Shown one piece after another: positions 17,708 through 26,621 of a stretch of 64,000 nucleotides of DNA. Source of the DNA: Kluyvera intermedia. GTDB lineage: Bacteria; Pseudomonadota; Gammaproteobacteria; Enterobacterales; Enterobacteriaceae. The position numbers and the translations under genes are program-made. The stretch covers positions 1,116,001-1,180,000 of the forward strand of contig NZ_CP139986.1 of assembly GCF_034424175.1 (NCBI RefSeq). The letters are read 5' to 3'. The notes under the pieces are model-generated. The model made no database searches and was not told the DNA's origin. It saw nothing but the letters and a program-made list of their open reading frames with translations. Position 1 is the first letter of the stretch; each line of letters begins with the position of its first letter.

Positions 17708-18724
17708 ATGTTGTTAAATGTGCTTCGTCAGCAGCCACGTGCGTCGCTGTTGGTGCTGGTTTTGCTGTTGGCCAATCTCCTGGCCTGGGGCTGGGCGTGG
17801 CAGGCGTTTGGTCATAACGGTGCGTTGATGGCTGCCAGCCTGCTGGCGTGGGGTTATGGCCTGCGTCACGCGGTCGACGCTGACCATATTGCGGCGATTG
17901 ATAATGTTACCCGCAAAATGATGCAGCAGGGCAAGCGGCCCTTTGGCGTGGGCGCGTGGTTCTCGCTGGGGCACTCGTCGATTGTGGTGCTGGCGTCGGT
18001 GGCGATTGCCGCCACGGCAACGGCGTTCCAGAGCAAGATGAGCTGGTTCCACGACACCGGCAGTATTATCGGCACAGCCGTCTCGGCGGTGTTCCTGTTG
18101 GCGATGGCGCTGGTGAATCTGCTCATTCTGCGTAGCGTATGGCGCAGTTTTCAGGCGTTAAAAAAAGGTGAGTCCGTTTCCGCTGACGTGCCGGTGACCG
18201 GCGGGGTGATGAACGCGCTGTTCAGTCGCACATTCCGCCTGATCGGCAAAAGCTGGCACATGTACCTGGTCGGTTTCCTGTTTGGTCTCGGGTTTGACAC
18301 TGCCACGGAAATTGGTGTGTTGGGGATCTCAGCTGCCAGCGCCTCCAGCGGGATGTCGATGTGGTCGATTATGGTGTTCCCGGCGCTGTTTGCCAGCGGC
18401 ATGGCGTTGGTGGATACACTGGATAATATTCTGATGGTGGGGGCCTACGGCTGGGCTTTCAATAAACCGCAGCGCAAGCTTTATTACAACATGACCATTA
18501 CCGGTGCCTCGGTCGTGGTGGCGCTGTTTATCGGCGGGCTGGAAGCGCTGGGGCTGATTATGGATAAGTTCGACCTGACCGGTGGCCTGTGGAGCGACGT
18601 GGCGCTGCTCAGTGATAATCTTGGCAACGCGGGTTTTGTGGTGATTGGGTTGTTTGCGCTGTGCTGGCTGGTGTCGATGGTGAACTACCGCTGGCGAAAT
18701 TATGATGCGCTGGTGGTGCGTTAA
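17708..18724 (+). CDS. NiCoT-family nickel (cobalt) permease
   Basis: A 338-residue polytopic inner-membrane protein of the HoxN/NixA family. The diagnostic HAVDADHIAAIDN motif lies at residues 54-66, and LGFDTATEIG near 195 is the second family signature. About eight membrane segments are apparent. The start has an AGGGG site and lies 9 bases after hypF, so it is very probably in the hydN-fdhF-hypF operon and brings in Ni2+ for hydrogenase assembly. Cobalt transport cannot be excluded. Confidence 0.9.
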   Translation: MLLNVLRQQPRASLLVLVLLLANLLAWGWAWQAFGHNGALMAASLLAWGYGLRHAVDADHIAAIDNVTRKMMQQGKRPFGVGAWFSLGHSSIVVLASVAIAATATAFQSKMSWFHDTGSIIGTAVSAVFLLAMALVNLLILRSVWRSFQALKKGESVSADVPVTGGVMNALFSRTFRLIGKSWHMYLVGFLFGLGFDTATEIGVLGISAASASSGMSMWSIMVFPALFASGMALVDTLDNILMVGAYGWAFNKPQRKLYYNMTITGASVVVALFIGGLEALGLIMDKFDLTGGLWSDVALLSDNLGNAGFVVIGLFALCWLVSMVNYRWRNYDALVVR

Positions 18725-18737
18725 GATTTGAGCCGTT

Positions 18738-18803
18738 CCCGGCGGCGCTGCGCTTGGCCGGGCTACATTCGGCCTGTAGCCCGGCCAAGCGCAGCGCCGC
18801 CGG
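18738..18803. repeat. Long perfect REP/BIME palindrome
   Basis: Two arms of about 29 bases, each containing GGCGGCGCTGCGCTTGGCCG or its complement, are perfect inverted repeats separated by a short loop. They fit a BIME made of two facing REP units. The element lies between the convergent nickel permease and norW genes. Confidence 0.88.
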
Positions 18804-18821
18804 GGAAACGCCGGGCGCAAA

Positions 18822-18850
18822 AACAAAAAAAAGCCCCGGGGCAGCGGGGC
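18822..18850 (-). terminator. Rho-independent terminator of norVW
   Basis: On the minus strand a GCCCC...GGGGC hairpin (18833-18850) is followed by eight T residues (18825-18832). It lies 70 bases after the norW stop. Confidence 0.8.
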
Positions 18851-18920
18851 AAACAACAATGAGACTTCACGCTTCCTTGCGCTTTGGGGTAAATCAAACA
18901 GTGGACAGAGACTCGACTTC

Positions 18921-20054
18921 TTAACTCACAAGCGATTTCAACAAACCAAAGGCTTCTTTCATTCGCTCTTCACTCACCACGAACGCCCGTAACTGCTGGC
19001 CTTCGTCGTAACCTTGCGCCAGCATGCCGTCAGCGCGCGTTTCAATCGTCCAGTTCAGATCCTGACGGCGCGTTTCACCCGCTAAGTGCAGCGGCAGATC
19101 CGGTGTTTTCACCTTCACCAGCATGTTTGGCAGTTTCAGCTCGCCAGACTGGCCGAGTAAATTCTTCGCCAGACACATTGCGCTCATCAAAATCGGTTGC
19201 AGGAATGGCATCACCGTTCCATTGATCTCCGCGCAGTCGCCCAGCGCATAAATATCCGGGTTACTGGTTTGCAGCGTGCTATCGACTTTCACGCCGCGAT
19301 TGATCTCCAGACCCGCCATGCGAGCCAGCGCCGTTTCTGGACGCAGGCCGGTTGCCGCAACCACGGCATCGACTTCAACGTGGCGATTGCGATCAAAGCT
19401 TGCGCGAATACCGGTGGCGGTTTGCTCTAACGACTGCAACTGGCTTTTCAGCAGTAAATGAATCCCCATATCGGTCAGACGATGTTGCAAACGGCTGCTT
19501 ACTTCTGGCGGCATCAATGACGCCAGAATGCTGGCGGAGTTATCGACGACGGTGACCGCTTTGTCTGCGCGACAGAAATCCATCGCCAGTTCGCTGCCAA
19601 TCAAACCACCGCCGATAATCAATACGCGTCTGGCATCACGCAGCGTACTCTGTGCGGCACCGAACTCCTGCTGGCTGTTGAGGGTCAGCATCAGCTCTTT
19701 GCCCGCAACCGGCGGGATGATGGCCGCCGCACCCGTTGCCAGAACCAGTTTGTCGTACTGCCATTCGTGATTCTGACTTTTTACCACATGGGCTGCGGCA
19801 TCGATGCCGGTGACCCAGGTTTGTGGGAACAGGTTCAGGTTATATTGCTCTGCGAACTCGCCTGCGGTTTGCAAAGTGAGGTCGGCGGCGGTTTGCCCCC
19901 GGCTCACTACGTGGCTTAAGTCCGGCTTGTTATATTCGTCGATACTGTCGGCGGCGATGAGCGTCAGTTTGACGCTCGCATCCTGTTTACGAATATTTTT
20001 TACCAGCTGGCGGGCGGCGAAGCCCGAGCCGATAATCACGATGCCATGATTCAT
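18921..20054 (-). CDS. norW: NorW, NADH:flavorubredoxin reductase
   Basis: A 377-residue FAD enzyme that transfers electrons from NADH to the rubredoxin domain of NorV. The FAD-binding GSGFAARQLVK is at the N terminus, the NADH-binding GGGLIGSELAMDFC near residue 148, and the second FAD motif YALGDCAEI near 270. Its start overlaps the norV stop by 4 bases, consistent with coupled translation. Length equals that of the E. coli protein. Confidence 0.96.
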   Translation of the reverse strand: MNHGIVIIGSGFAARQLVKNIRKQDASVKLTLIAADSIDEYNKPDLSHVVSRGQTAADLTLQTAGEFAEQYNLNLFPQTWVTGIDAAAHVVKSQNHEWQYDKLVLATGAAAIIPPVAGKELMLTLNSQQEFGAAQSTLRDARRVLIIGGGLIGSELAMDFCRADKAVTVVDNSASILASLMPPEVSSRLQHRLTDMGIHLLLKSQLQSLEQTATGIRASFDRNRHVEVDAVVAATGLRPETALARMAGLEINRGVKVDSTLQTSNPDIYALGDCAEINGTVMPFLQPILMSAMCLAKNLLGQSGELKLPNMLVKVKTPDLPLHLAGETRRQDLNWTIETRADGMLAQGYDEGQQLRAFVVSEERMKEAFGLLKSLVS

Positions 20055-21499
20055 TTTGCCTCCGTCGCCATCACGTCAAAGACATCTTTACCTAATGAAC
20101 ATTCCGGGCACAGGAAGTTATCCGGGACTTCGCTCCACGGTGTACCTGGCTGAACGTCCTGGTTTGGTTCGCCTTTTGCCGGGTCGTAAACCCACTGGCA
20201 CACGCTGCACTGCATGCTTGGGCCAAGGTCGGCGGCAGTGGCAGCGGCGCAAGCACAGGCTTCTTTCACCGCGTCTGCTTTTGCCGTGGCTTCTGGCAGT
20301 GGCGCTAATGCCCATTGGCGCGCAATTTCACGGCCGTGCTGACGGCAAACTTCCAGCGCATCAACGTCAGGACGCCATTTGGCTTTCAGGCTCAGTGACA
20401 TTTCAAGGCCGGCATCCTGTAAGCGAGTGGACAGACGGTCTACCGCGCCGCCGCTCCAGCCGTGGGAACCAAAGGCGCTGGCACGCTTGTTACGAAAACG
20501 CAGACCGGTAATCTCTTCAACCAGACCGGCAATTTTCGGCATCATCACGTTGTTCATGGTGGATGTCCCAACCAGTACCCCTTTAGAGCGGAAGACGTTG
20601 GTCAGAATTTCATTTTTATCGCTGCGGGCCACGTTAAAGATTTTCACCGCTACGTTCGGGTCAACTTCGTTGATACCCTGCGCAATCGCATCCGCCATCA
20701 TGCGGGTGTTGTTGGACATGGTGTCGTAGAAGATAGTGATGCGGTCTTCCTGATAATCTGCCGCCCATTTCAGGTACAGCTCAACGATTTGCGTTGGGTT
20801 TTCACGCCATACCACACCGTGAGAGGTGGCAATCATGTCGACCGGCAGGTTGAAGCCGAGGATCTCGGTGATTTTTGGCGTCACCAGGCGGCTGAACGGG
20901 GTCAGGATGTTGGCGTAGTAACGTTGGCACTGTTCGAACAGTTCGGTCTGGTCAACTTCGTCGTTGAACAGGCGTTCGTCACAGTAGTGCTGGCCGAAGG
21001 CGTCGTTACTGAACAGCACCGCGTCGCCGGTCATATAAGTCATCATGCTGTCTGGCCAGTGCAGCATTGGGGTTTCAACGAAGATCAGCTGTTTGCCATT
21101 ACCGATGTCCAGGGCGTCACCGGTTTTCACTACGTGGAAGTTCCACTCTGGGTGGTGGTGGTGACCGTTGATGGAGTCAATGGCGTTGGCGGTGCAGTAA
21201 ATTGGGGTGTCCGGAATCTGTGACATCAGCTCGGTCAGCGCACCCGCATGGTCTTCTTCAGCGTGGTTGATGATGATGTAATCGATATCAGCCAGATCGA
21301 TTTCGCTGCGCAGGTTCTGCACGAATTCGCGGCTGAATTTATGGTCGACGGTATCGATCAGAACGTTTTTTTCTTCACGGATAAGGTAGCTGTTGTAGCT
21401 GCTGCCACGCAGCGTTTTGTATTCGGTCCCGTGAAAATCACGAACTTCCCAGTCACGTTGGCCAACCCAATGAATGTTATTTTTAACCAGAATAGACAT
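20051..21499 (-). CDS. norV: NorV, anaerobic nitric oxide reductase flavorubredoxin
   Basis: A 482-residue flavodiiron protein that reduces NO to N2O. Domains in order are a metallo-beta-lactamase-like di-iron domain (HAEEDHAG near residue 80, HWPDS near 147), a flavodoxin domain (DTMSNNTRMMADAI near 260) and a C-terminal rubredoxin (CSVCQWVYDP and CPECSLG). The linker before the rubredoxin is Ala/Cys-rich (ACACAAATAA), slightly longer than in E. coli (479 residues). Start ATG 21499 has GAGG upstream and matches MSILVKNNIHW; an 11-residue extension is rejected. Confidence 0.96.
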   Translation of the reverse strand: MSILVKNNIHWVGQRDWEVRDFHGTEYKTLRGSSYNSYLIREEKNVLIDTVDHKFSREFVQNLRSEIDLADIDYIIINHAEEDHAGALTELMSQIPDTPIYCTANAIDSINGHHHHPEWNFHVVKTGDALDIGNGKQLIFVETPMLHWPDSMMTYMTGDAVLFSNDAFGQHYCDERLFNDEVDQTELFEQCQRYYANILTPFSRLVTPKITEILGFNLPVDMIATSHGVVWRENPTQIVELYLKWAADYQEDRITIFYDTMSNNTRMMADAIAQGINEVDPNVAVKIFNVARSDKNEILTNVFRSKGVLVGTSTMNNVMMPKIAGLVEEITGLRFRNKRASAFGSHGWSGGAVDRLSTRLQDAGLEMSLSLKAKWRPDVDALEVCRQHGREIARQWALAPLPEATAKADAVKEACACAAATAADLGPSMQCSVCQWVYDPAKGEPNQDVQPGTPWSEVPDNFLCPECSLGKDVFDVMATEAK

Positions 21500-21550
21500 A
21501 GCAACCTCAATAATTAATTCAGCATTTTTCAAAAAAGATGTTTTGTTTAT

Positions 21551-21566
21551 TGCAGGTAGCGTGCCA
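21551..21566 (-). promoter_or_regulatory. Sigma-54 promoter of norVW
   Basis: Read on the minus strand, TGGCACGCTACCTGCA has the GG-N10-GC pattern of a -24/-12 promoter and lies about 50 bases before norV. NorR, encoded divergently, is a sigma-54 activator. Confidence 0.9.
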
Positions 21567-21621
21567 ACTTTTTATCTAATTGATTTATATGAATTAATTG
21601 TTTTATGCCACTTTGGTGTTA

Positions 21622-21677
21622 GTCAAAATGACTATACTTAATATTGTCAATATGACATCATGCATTGTCAAAATGAC
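21622..21677. promoter_or_regulatory. Three NorR enhancer boxes
   Basis: GTCAAAATGAC at 21622-21632, GTCAATATGAC at 21646-21656 and GTCAAAATGAC at 21667-21677 are three near-identical inverted repeats of the GT-N7-AC type bound by NorR. They sit upstream of the sigma-54 promoter, and the last is 12 bases before norR, so they may also mediate autorepression. Confidence 0.92.
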
Positions 21678-21689
21678 TGTGAGGTAGCC

Positions 21690-23210
21690 ATGAGCTTTTC
21701 GGTGGACGTCCTGGCGGGTATCGCCATTGAATTACAACGGGGGGTCGGCCATCAGGACCGATTTCAGCGTTTAATCACCACGCTGCGCCAGGTACTGGAT
21801 TGCGACGCCTCGGCACTATTGCGTTATGACGCGAGGCAGTTTATTCCGCTGGCGATTGATGGGCTGGCAAAAGATGTGCTCGGCAGGCGCTTTACGCTGG
21901 AAGGGCATCCGCGTCTGGAGGCTATTGCCCGCGCGGGTGACGTCGTTCGTTTTCCTGCCGATAGCTCTTTGCCTGACCCGTATGATGGTCTGATCCCCGG
22001 TCAGGAAAGCCTGAAAGTCCACGCCTGTATTGGTTTGCCGCTGTTCGCCGGACAAAACCTGATTGGTGCGCTGACGCTGGATGCTATGTCGCCGGATCAG
22101 TTCGATGTCTTCAGTAATGAAGAGTTGCGGTTGATTGCCGCGCTGGCGGCAGGGGCGCTTAGTAATGCACTGCTGATTGAACAACTGGAAAGCCAGAATA
22201 TGCTTCCCGGCTCGGCAACCGACTTCGAACAGGTCAAAGAGACGCAGATGATCGGCCTGTCGCCGGGCATTATGCAGTTGAAAAAAGAGATTGAGATTGT
22301 TGCGGCCTCTGACCTCAATGTGCTGATTAGCGGTGAAACCGGCACCGGGAAAGAGTTGGTGGCGAAGGCGATTCACGAAGGTTCACCACGGGCGGTGAGC
22401 CCGCTGGTCTATTTAAACTGCGCCGCGCTGCCGGAAAGTGTGGCCGAGAGCGAGCTGTTTGGGCACGTAAAAGGGGCGTTTACCGGGGCTATCAGCAACC
22501 GCAGCGGTAAATTTGAAATGGCCGATAACGGAACGCTGTTCCTTGATGAAATCGGCGAGTTGTCGCTGGCGTTGCAGGCCAAACTGCTGCGTGTGCTGCA
22601 ATACGGTGATATTCAACGTGTCGGTGATGACCGCAGTTTGCGTGTTGACGTACGCGTGCTGGCAGCCACCAACCGTGACCTGCGCGAAGAGGTTCTGGCA
22701 GGCAATTTCCGCGCCGATTTATTCCATCGCCTGAGTGTGTTCCCGCTTTCGGTGCCGCCGTTGCGTGAACGTGGCGATGACGTGGTACTGCTGGCGGGCT
22801 ATTTCTGCGAACAGTGTCGTTTACGTTTGGGGTTATCCCGTGTGGTGCTGAGCGCAGGAGCACGAACGCATCTGCAAAGCTATGGTTGGCCGGGGAATGT
22901 CCGTGAGCTGGAACATGCGGTGCATCGTGCGGTGGTGCTAGCACGGGCGACCCGCAGCAGCGGTGAAGTGGTGCTTGAAGTGCAGCATTTTGCGTTTCAG
23001 GAAGGGGGGGCGAGCACGGTAATGACTGAAGCGCCGTTGCCGATTGCCACGGTAAACAATCTGCGCGATGCCACCGAGCATTTCCAACGAGAGATGATCC
23101 GCAATGCGCTGGAGACACATCAGCACAACTGGGCGGCTAGCGCACGAGCGCTTGAGACAGACGTCGCCAACCTGCATCGGCTGGCGAAGCGTCTGGGTCT
23201 GAAGGATTAA
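21690..23210 (+). CDS. norR: NorR, NO-responsive sigma-54 activator
   Basis: A 506-residue bacterial enhancer-binding protein. An N-terminal GAF domain (about 20-175) senses NO through a non-haem iron; the AAA+ domain has Walker A GETGTGKE near 220 and the sigma-54-contacting GAFTGA near 265; a Fis-type helix-turn-helix ends the protein. Start ATG 21690 with GAGG at 21681 gives the family N terminus MSFSVDVLA. Its stop overlaps the end of the convergent gutQ gene. Confidence 0.96.
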   Translation: MSFSVDVLAGIAIELQRGVGHQDRFQRLITTLRQVLDCDASALLRYDARQFIPLAIDGLAKDVLGRRFTLEGHPRLEAIARAGDVVRFPADSSLPDPYDGLIPGQESLKVHACIGLPLFAGQNLIGALTLDAMSPDQFDVFSNEELRLIAALAAGALSNALLIEQLESQNMLPGSATDFEQVKETQMIGLSPGIMQLKKEIEIVAASDLNVLISGETGTGKELVAKAIHEGSPRAVSPLVYLNCAALPESVAESELFGHVKGAFTGAISNRSGKFEMADNGTLFLDEIGELSLALQAKLLRVLQYGDIQRVGDDRSLRVDVRVLAATNRDLREEVLAGNFRADLFHRLSVFPLSVPPLRERGDDVVLLAGYFCEQCRLRLGLSRVVLSAGARTHLQSYGWPGNVRELEHAVHRAVVLARATRSSGEVVLEVQHFAFQEGGASTVMTEAPLPIATVNNLRDATEHFQREMIRNALETHQHNWAASARALETDVANLHRLAKRLGLKD

Positions 23211-24172
23211 AGGATCCCGGCCTGGTAGAAGTTTTGCAGATTTATTGCGCCGACCAGACGGTTATTGCCATCGACTACCGGAGCGGCGCTGATTTTCAGC
23301 TTCATCAACTGTTCTTTGGCGTCAATGGCGCGTGCCTGGTCATTGAGCGTTACGCCGCCCTGGGTCATGGCTGCGGTAACGTTATCGGCAAGCGTGCCGC
23401 CGCTAACCAGCCAGCGACGCAGGTCGCCGTCGGTAAAGATCCCCTGTACCTGAGACTGGTCGTCGCAGACGGCGACCATCCCCATCCCGGTGCGGCTAAG
23501 TTCTAGCATCGCGTCCATAACGCTTGTATGAATGGTCACTTGCGGGGTCTCATTTCCCTGACGCATCAGATGGTGTACGCGATTTAACAAGCGTGCACCA
23601 AGCGCTCCAGCCGGATGTGAACGAGCAAAATCTTCTTCGTTAAAACCACGCGCCTGCATGACGGCAATCGCCAGCGCGTCGCCCATCATCAGCGTATTAA
23701 CGGTGCTGGAGGTGGGCGCCAGATGCATTGGGCAAGCTTCACGCTCAACGCCGATATCCAGTACCGCATCGGCCGCCAGCGCCAGCGGTGAGTTGGCTTT
23801 ACCGGTCATTGCCAGCAGCACGACGGATTTTTCTTTGAGACGAGGGATAATGTGGTCGAGCTCTTTCGCGCCACCGGAGTAAGAGATGAACAGCATAACG
23901 TCACGGCTTTCGACCATGCCTAAGTCACCGTGCAGCGCTTCTGCCGGGTGAACAAAGAAGGCCGGGGTGCCGGTACTGGCGAGCGTCGCGGCAATTTTTT
24001 TGCCGATATGACCTGATTTCCCCATACCGGAGACAATCACTTTGCCTTCGCAGTTGATAACGGTTCTGGCAGCACGGATAAAATCATCGCCCAGGCGTTC
24101 TGGCAGACGGCTTGCTTCCTGTAGTTCGAGCATTAATGTCTGACGGCCCGCGTTCAGTAGTGCATCACTCAT
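23207..24172 (-). CDS. gutQ: GutQ (SrlQ), D-arabinose 5-phosphate isomerase
   Basis: A 321-residue isomerase converting ribulose 5-phosphate to arabinose 5-phosphate, a paralogue of KdsD. The SIS sugar-isomerase domain begins SGMGKSGHIGKKIAATLASTG near residue 48, with PAEALHGDLG near 78; two CBS domains follow from about 205. It is the last gene of the sorbitol operon; its start overlaps the srlR stop by 8 bases and its stop overlaps that of norR. Confidence 0.94.
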   Translation of the reverse strand: MSDALLNAGRQTLMLELQEASRLPERLGDDFIRAARTVINCEGKVIVSGMGKSGHIGKKIAATLASTGTPAFFVHPAEALHGDLGMVESRDVMLFISYSGGAKELDHIIPRLKEKSVVLLAMTGKANSPLALAADAVLDIGVEREACPMHLAPTSSTVNTLMMGDALAIAVMQARGFNEEDFARSHPAGALGARLLNRVHHLMRQGNETPQVTIHTSVMDAMLELSRTGMGMVAVCDDQSQVQGIFTDGDLRRWLVSGGTLADNVTAAMTQGGVTLNDQARAIDAKEQLMKLKISAAPVVDGNNRLVGAINLQNFYQAGIL

Positions 24173-24938
24173 TACTTTCTCCGGTTATGATAACGGTAAT
24201 CCCTTTTTCTTCCAGTGCCTGACGAAACGCCGGATCGATACCTGAGTCGGTAATCAGTTTGTCGACGCTTTCCAGACTGCACACAACATTGGGGCTTTTA
24301 CGCCCGAATTTTGACGAGTCCGCCATCAGAATGACTTCGCGTGCGGCGTTGCACATCGCTTTGCTGACGGTGTAGACCTCATTAAAGGTGGTCACCCCGG
24401 CATTAAGATCAATACCGTCGGTTCCCATAAAGAGTTTATCAAAGCTGAACTGCTCGAAAGCGTTTTCCGCGAGCTGACCGTGAAACGACGCAGATTTTTT
24501 GCGGAAGGTACCGCCGGGCATCAGGATCGTTTGCTCGTTGTCCAGCTCCGAAAGGGCATTAACAATGTGCAGGCTGTTGGTCATCAAGGTGATATTGCGA
24601 AAGCGCGCCAGCATCGGCACCATTTGTAAGACGGTGCTCCCGGCGTCAAGGATGATGGAATCGCCATCGTGAATGAATTGCACCGCGGCTTCGGCAATGC
24701 GCTCTTTTTTATTGGTGTTGATGAGCGTCTTGTGATCGATGGGCGGGTCGGATTCCTCTTTGTTCAGTACCACGCCGCCGTAAGTACGAATGACCGTTCC
24801 GGCATCTTCAAGAATGACCAGGTCTTTGCGAATGGTGGTGCCTGTGGTGTCGAAGTGCTGTGCCAGTTCTTCAACCGAGCATTTTCCCTGCTTTTGCAGG
24901 TGCTCTACAATGGCGGCCTGACGCTGACGAGGTTTCAT
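24165..24938 (-). CDS. srlR: SrlR (GutR), DeoR-family repressor of sorbitol operon
   Basis: A 257-residue DeoR-family regulator. The winged helix-turn-helix occupies the first ~55 residues (RQAAIVEHLQKQGKCSVEEL, TTIRKDLVILE), followed by a sugar-phosphate-binding domain with the DeoR motif DAGSTV near 98. It lies in the operon it controls, as in E. coli, and its stop overlaps gutQ. Confidence 0.94.
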   Translation of the reverse strand: MKPRQRQAAIVEHLQKQGKCSVEELAQHFDTTGTTIRKDLVILEDAGTVIRTYGGVVLNKEESDPPIDHKTLINTNKKERIAEAAVQFIHDGDSIILDAGSTVLQMVPMLARFRNITLMTNSLHIVNALSELDNEQTILMPGGTFRKKSASFHGQLAENAFEQFSFDKLFMGTDGIDLNAGVTTFNEVYTVSKAMCNAAREVILMADSSKFGRKSPNVVCSLESVDKLITDSGIDPAFRQALEEKGITVIITGESNE

Positions 24939-25006
24939 AGGTGCAATTACCCTGAATTAAATTATCGAAATGATAACTTCGCAAGCTCATAGCATTCACA
25001 ACGAAA

Positions 25007-25366
25007 TTACCCATGTTTCAGTTTAAGCGCTAATGATAGTGCATTCTTCGACAGGGGATCATGGGGAAAGATCACATCCGGCTGTAATTCATCAATATAT
25101 TTTCCTTTTATTGCGTCAATTTTCATTGGTTTAGCGAATACGGTAAGACCTTTCATAAATAAAGTATCGACAACGCACTGCTGCTCGTTGAGCACAATGG
25201 CGATGACAACGCGCGGTTTAAAACGTCCGCTGGAGCGGCCCACGCCAACGCGACCCTGCTGGCAGAGCTTATCGAAGGCGCGGTTAAAGCGATAAATTTG
25301 CCAACCCCCGAGTACGAGTTGTGTACACCAGGCGATAGCGGCAACGGTAATAAGCGCTGAGATCAT
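25007..25366 (-). CDS. srlM: SrlM (GutM), sorbitol operon activator
   Basis: A 119-residue protein, the same length as E. coli GutM, a positive regulator of the glucitol operon. It starts with a hydrophobic segment (ISALITVAAIAWCTQLVLGG) and continues with QGRVGVGRSSGRFKPRVV. Start ATG 25366 is used because the longer reading frame upstream covers a REP-like repeat. It stands between srlD and srlR. Confidence 0.92.
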   Translation of the reverse strand: MISALITVAAIAWCTQLVLGGWQIYRFNRAFDKLCQQGRVGVGRSSGRFKPRVVIAIVLNEQQCVVDTLFMKGLTVFAKPMKIDAIKGKYIDELQPDVIFPHDPLSKNALSLALKLKHG

Positions 25367-25379
25367 ATTGAAGCTCCTG

Positions 25380-25441
25380 GGTGTCGGATGACGGCGGCAC
25401 CGTATTCGGCCTACACGAATGTAGATGCCACCCCCACCCGA
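25380..25441. repeat. REP element between srlD and srlM
   Basis: GTCGGATGACGGCGGC...TTCGGCCTACA resembles the REP consensus, and an inverted partner beginning TGTAGATGCC follows at once. It fills the 85-base srlD-srlM gap, inside an operon, where such elements can change the stability of the upstream mRNA. Confidence 0.72.
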
Positions 25442-25451
25442 CATTGTGCTG

Positions 25452-26231
25452 TTAGAACATCACCTGCCCGCCGGTGACGTTAATCGACTGGCCGGTGCAG
25501 TAGGCCGCTTTTGTACTGGCGTAGAACATCAGCATATTCAGCACATCCTGATAATCACAGCCCCGTTTGAGCGGCACTTTATCGACGTAGTATTGCTCTA
25601 CTTCGTGCGGCTCGAGACCAAGCTTGGCGGCGTATTGTGGCAGTAGCGACTGGAACATAGGTGATTTCAGCAGGTTGCCGAGCATCAGTGAATGGACCGT
25701 AATTCCGTATTCCGCCAGATCCAGTGCCAGCGACTGGGTTAACCCCACGCCGCCAAACTTCGCGGCGCTATAACCGGAGTTGTGTTTGCTGCCCACTTTG
25801 CCAGATTTTGAATTGATCTGAATAATGCGGCCTTCAATGCCATCGCGGATCATCAGGCGAGAAAATTCGCGTGCGCAGAGGAAGTAGCCCACCAGATTCA
25901 CCTGCAGTGAACGGTCAAAATCACCCAGTTGGAAATCACTAATAAACGCAGCTTTGGCGATGCCGGCGCTATAGACCAGTAGATCGACGCGACCAAAGAT
26001 TTCATCGACGCCACGTGACAGCGCCAACACACTGTCTTCGCTGGTCGCGTCGGCACCAAAGCCGTACGCTTTACCTTCACCAAATTCAGCGTTGATCTCC
26101 TGCGCAACATTCGCGGCTTTATCACTCTGGATATCGACAATAGCGACGCGGTACCCTTCAGCGGCAAGCCCACGGCAGAGGAACGCCCCGAGGGTCTGCC
26201 CTCCACCAATGACAACGGCAACCTGATTCAT
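25452..26231 (-). CDS. srlD: SrlD (GutD), sorbitol-6-phosphate 2-dehydrogenase
   Basis: A 259-residue short-chain dehydrogenase that oxidises D-sorbitol 6-phosphate to fructose 6-phosphate with NAD+. The nucleotide-binding GGGQTLGAFLCRGLA is at residues 9-23, and the catalytic Ser-Tyr-Lys set includes SGYSAAKFG near 155. Start ATG 26231 gives MNQVAVVIGGG as in E. coli; a 41-residue N-terminal extension overlapping srlB is rejected. It sits 17 bases after srlB. Confidence 0.96.
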   Translation of the reverse strand: MNQVAVVIGGGQTLGAFLCRGLAAEGYRVAIVDIQSDKAANVAQEINAEFGEGKAYGFGADATSEDSVLALSRGVDEIFGRVDLLVYSAGIAKAAFISDFQLGDFDRSLQVNLVGYFLCAREFSRLMIRDGIEGRIIQINSKSGKVGSKHNSGYSAAKFGGVGLTQSLALDLAEYGITVHSLMLGNLLKSPMFQSLLPQYAAKLGLEPHEVEQYYVDKVPLKRGCDYQDVLNMLMFYASTKAAYCTGQSINVTGGQVMF

Positions 26232-26248
26232 TTTTTCTCTCCTTAAAT

Positions 26249-26611
26249 TTAAGCTACAAACTTCAAAATACAGCCCGGCGCGATGTCGTCCGGTGCAGGC
26301 CCCGCAATGTGTACGGTGCCCGGAAATTTCGCTTCGCTCATACCGTCGAAGCACAGTGTGATATGTCCCAGAGCCCGCAGATTTTGTTCAGCTACGCTGC
26401 CAACAGCGGTGACCGGATAGCGGTGCTCACCTAGCTCAAACTGCACGCCGGGTTGCAACGTACCGTTAAGCTCGCCGTGGCAGTGAATGAAGCAAAACTC
26501 TTCGATATCGGCGGGTGCTCCTTCACTAAAGGTGATGAGCATCTGGTCGCAGAGTGCATCAGGTGCGCTCTGGCCTATTCGGGTGATGGTGGTCTGATAA
26601 ATCACGCTCAT
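26249..26611 (-). CDS. srlB: SrlB, PTS EIIA for glucitol/sorbitol
   Basis: A 120-residue soluble EIIA component that passes phosphate from HPr to the EIIB part of SrlE. The probable phosphohistidine lies in CFIHCHGEL near residue 42. Start ATG 26611 matches the E. coli start (MTVIYQTTITRIG-like). It stands 10 bases after srlE. Confidence 0.94.
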   Translation of the reverse strand: MSVIYQTTITRIGQSAPDALCDQMLITFSEGAPADIEEFCFIHCHGELNGTLQPGVQFELGEHRYPVTAVGSVAEQNLRALGHITLCFDGMSEAKFPGTVHIAGPAPDDIAPGCILKFVA

Positions 26612-26621
26612 AATGGATCCC

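Noticed and set aside
20462..21223. 253-codon open frame antisense to norV
   Set aside because: Lies fully inside norV, biased composition, no recognisable protein.
26232..26354. N-terminal extension of srlD by 41 residues
   Set aside because: It would run into srlB and has no similarity; the dehydrogenase motif needs the start at 26231.
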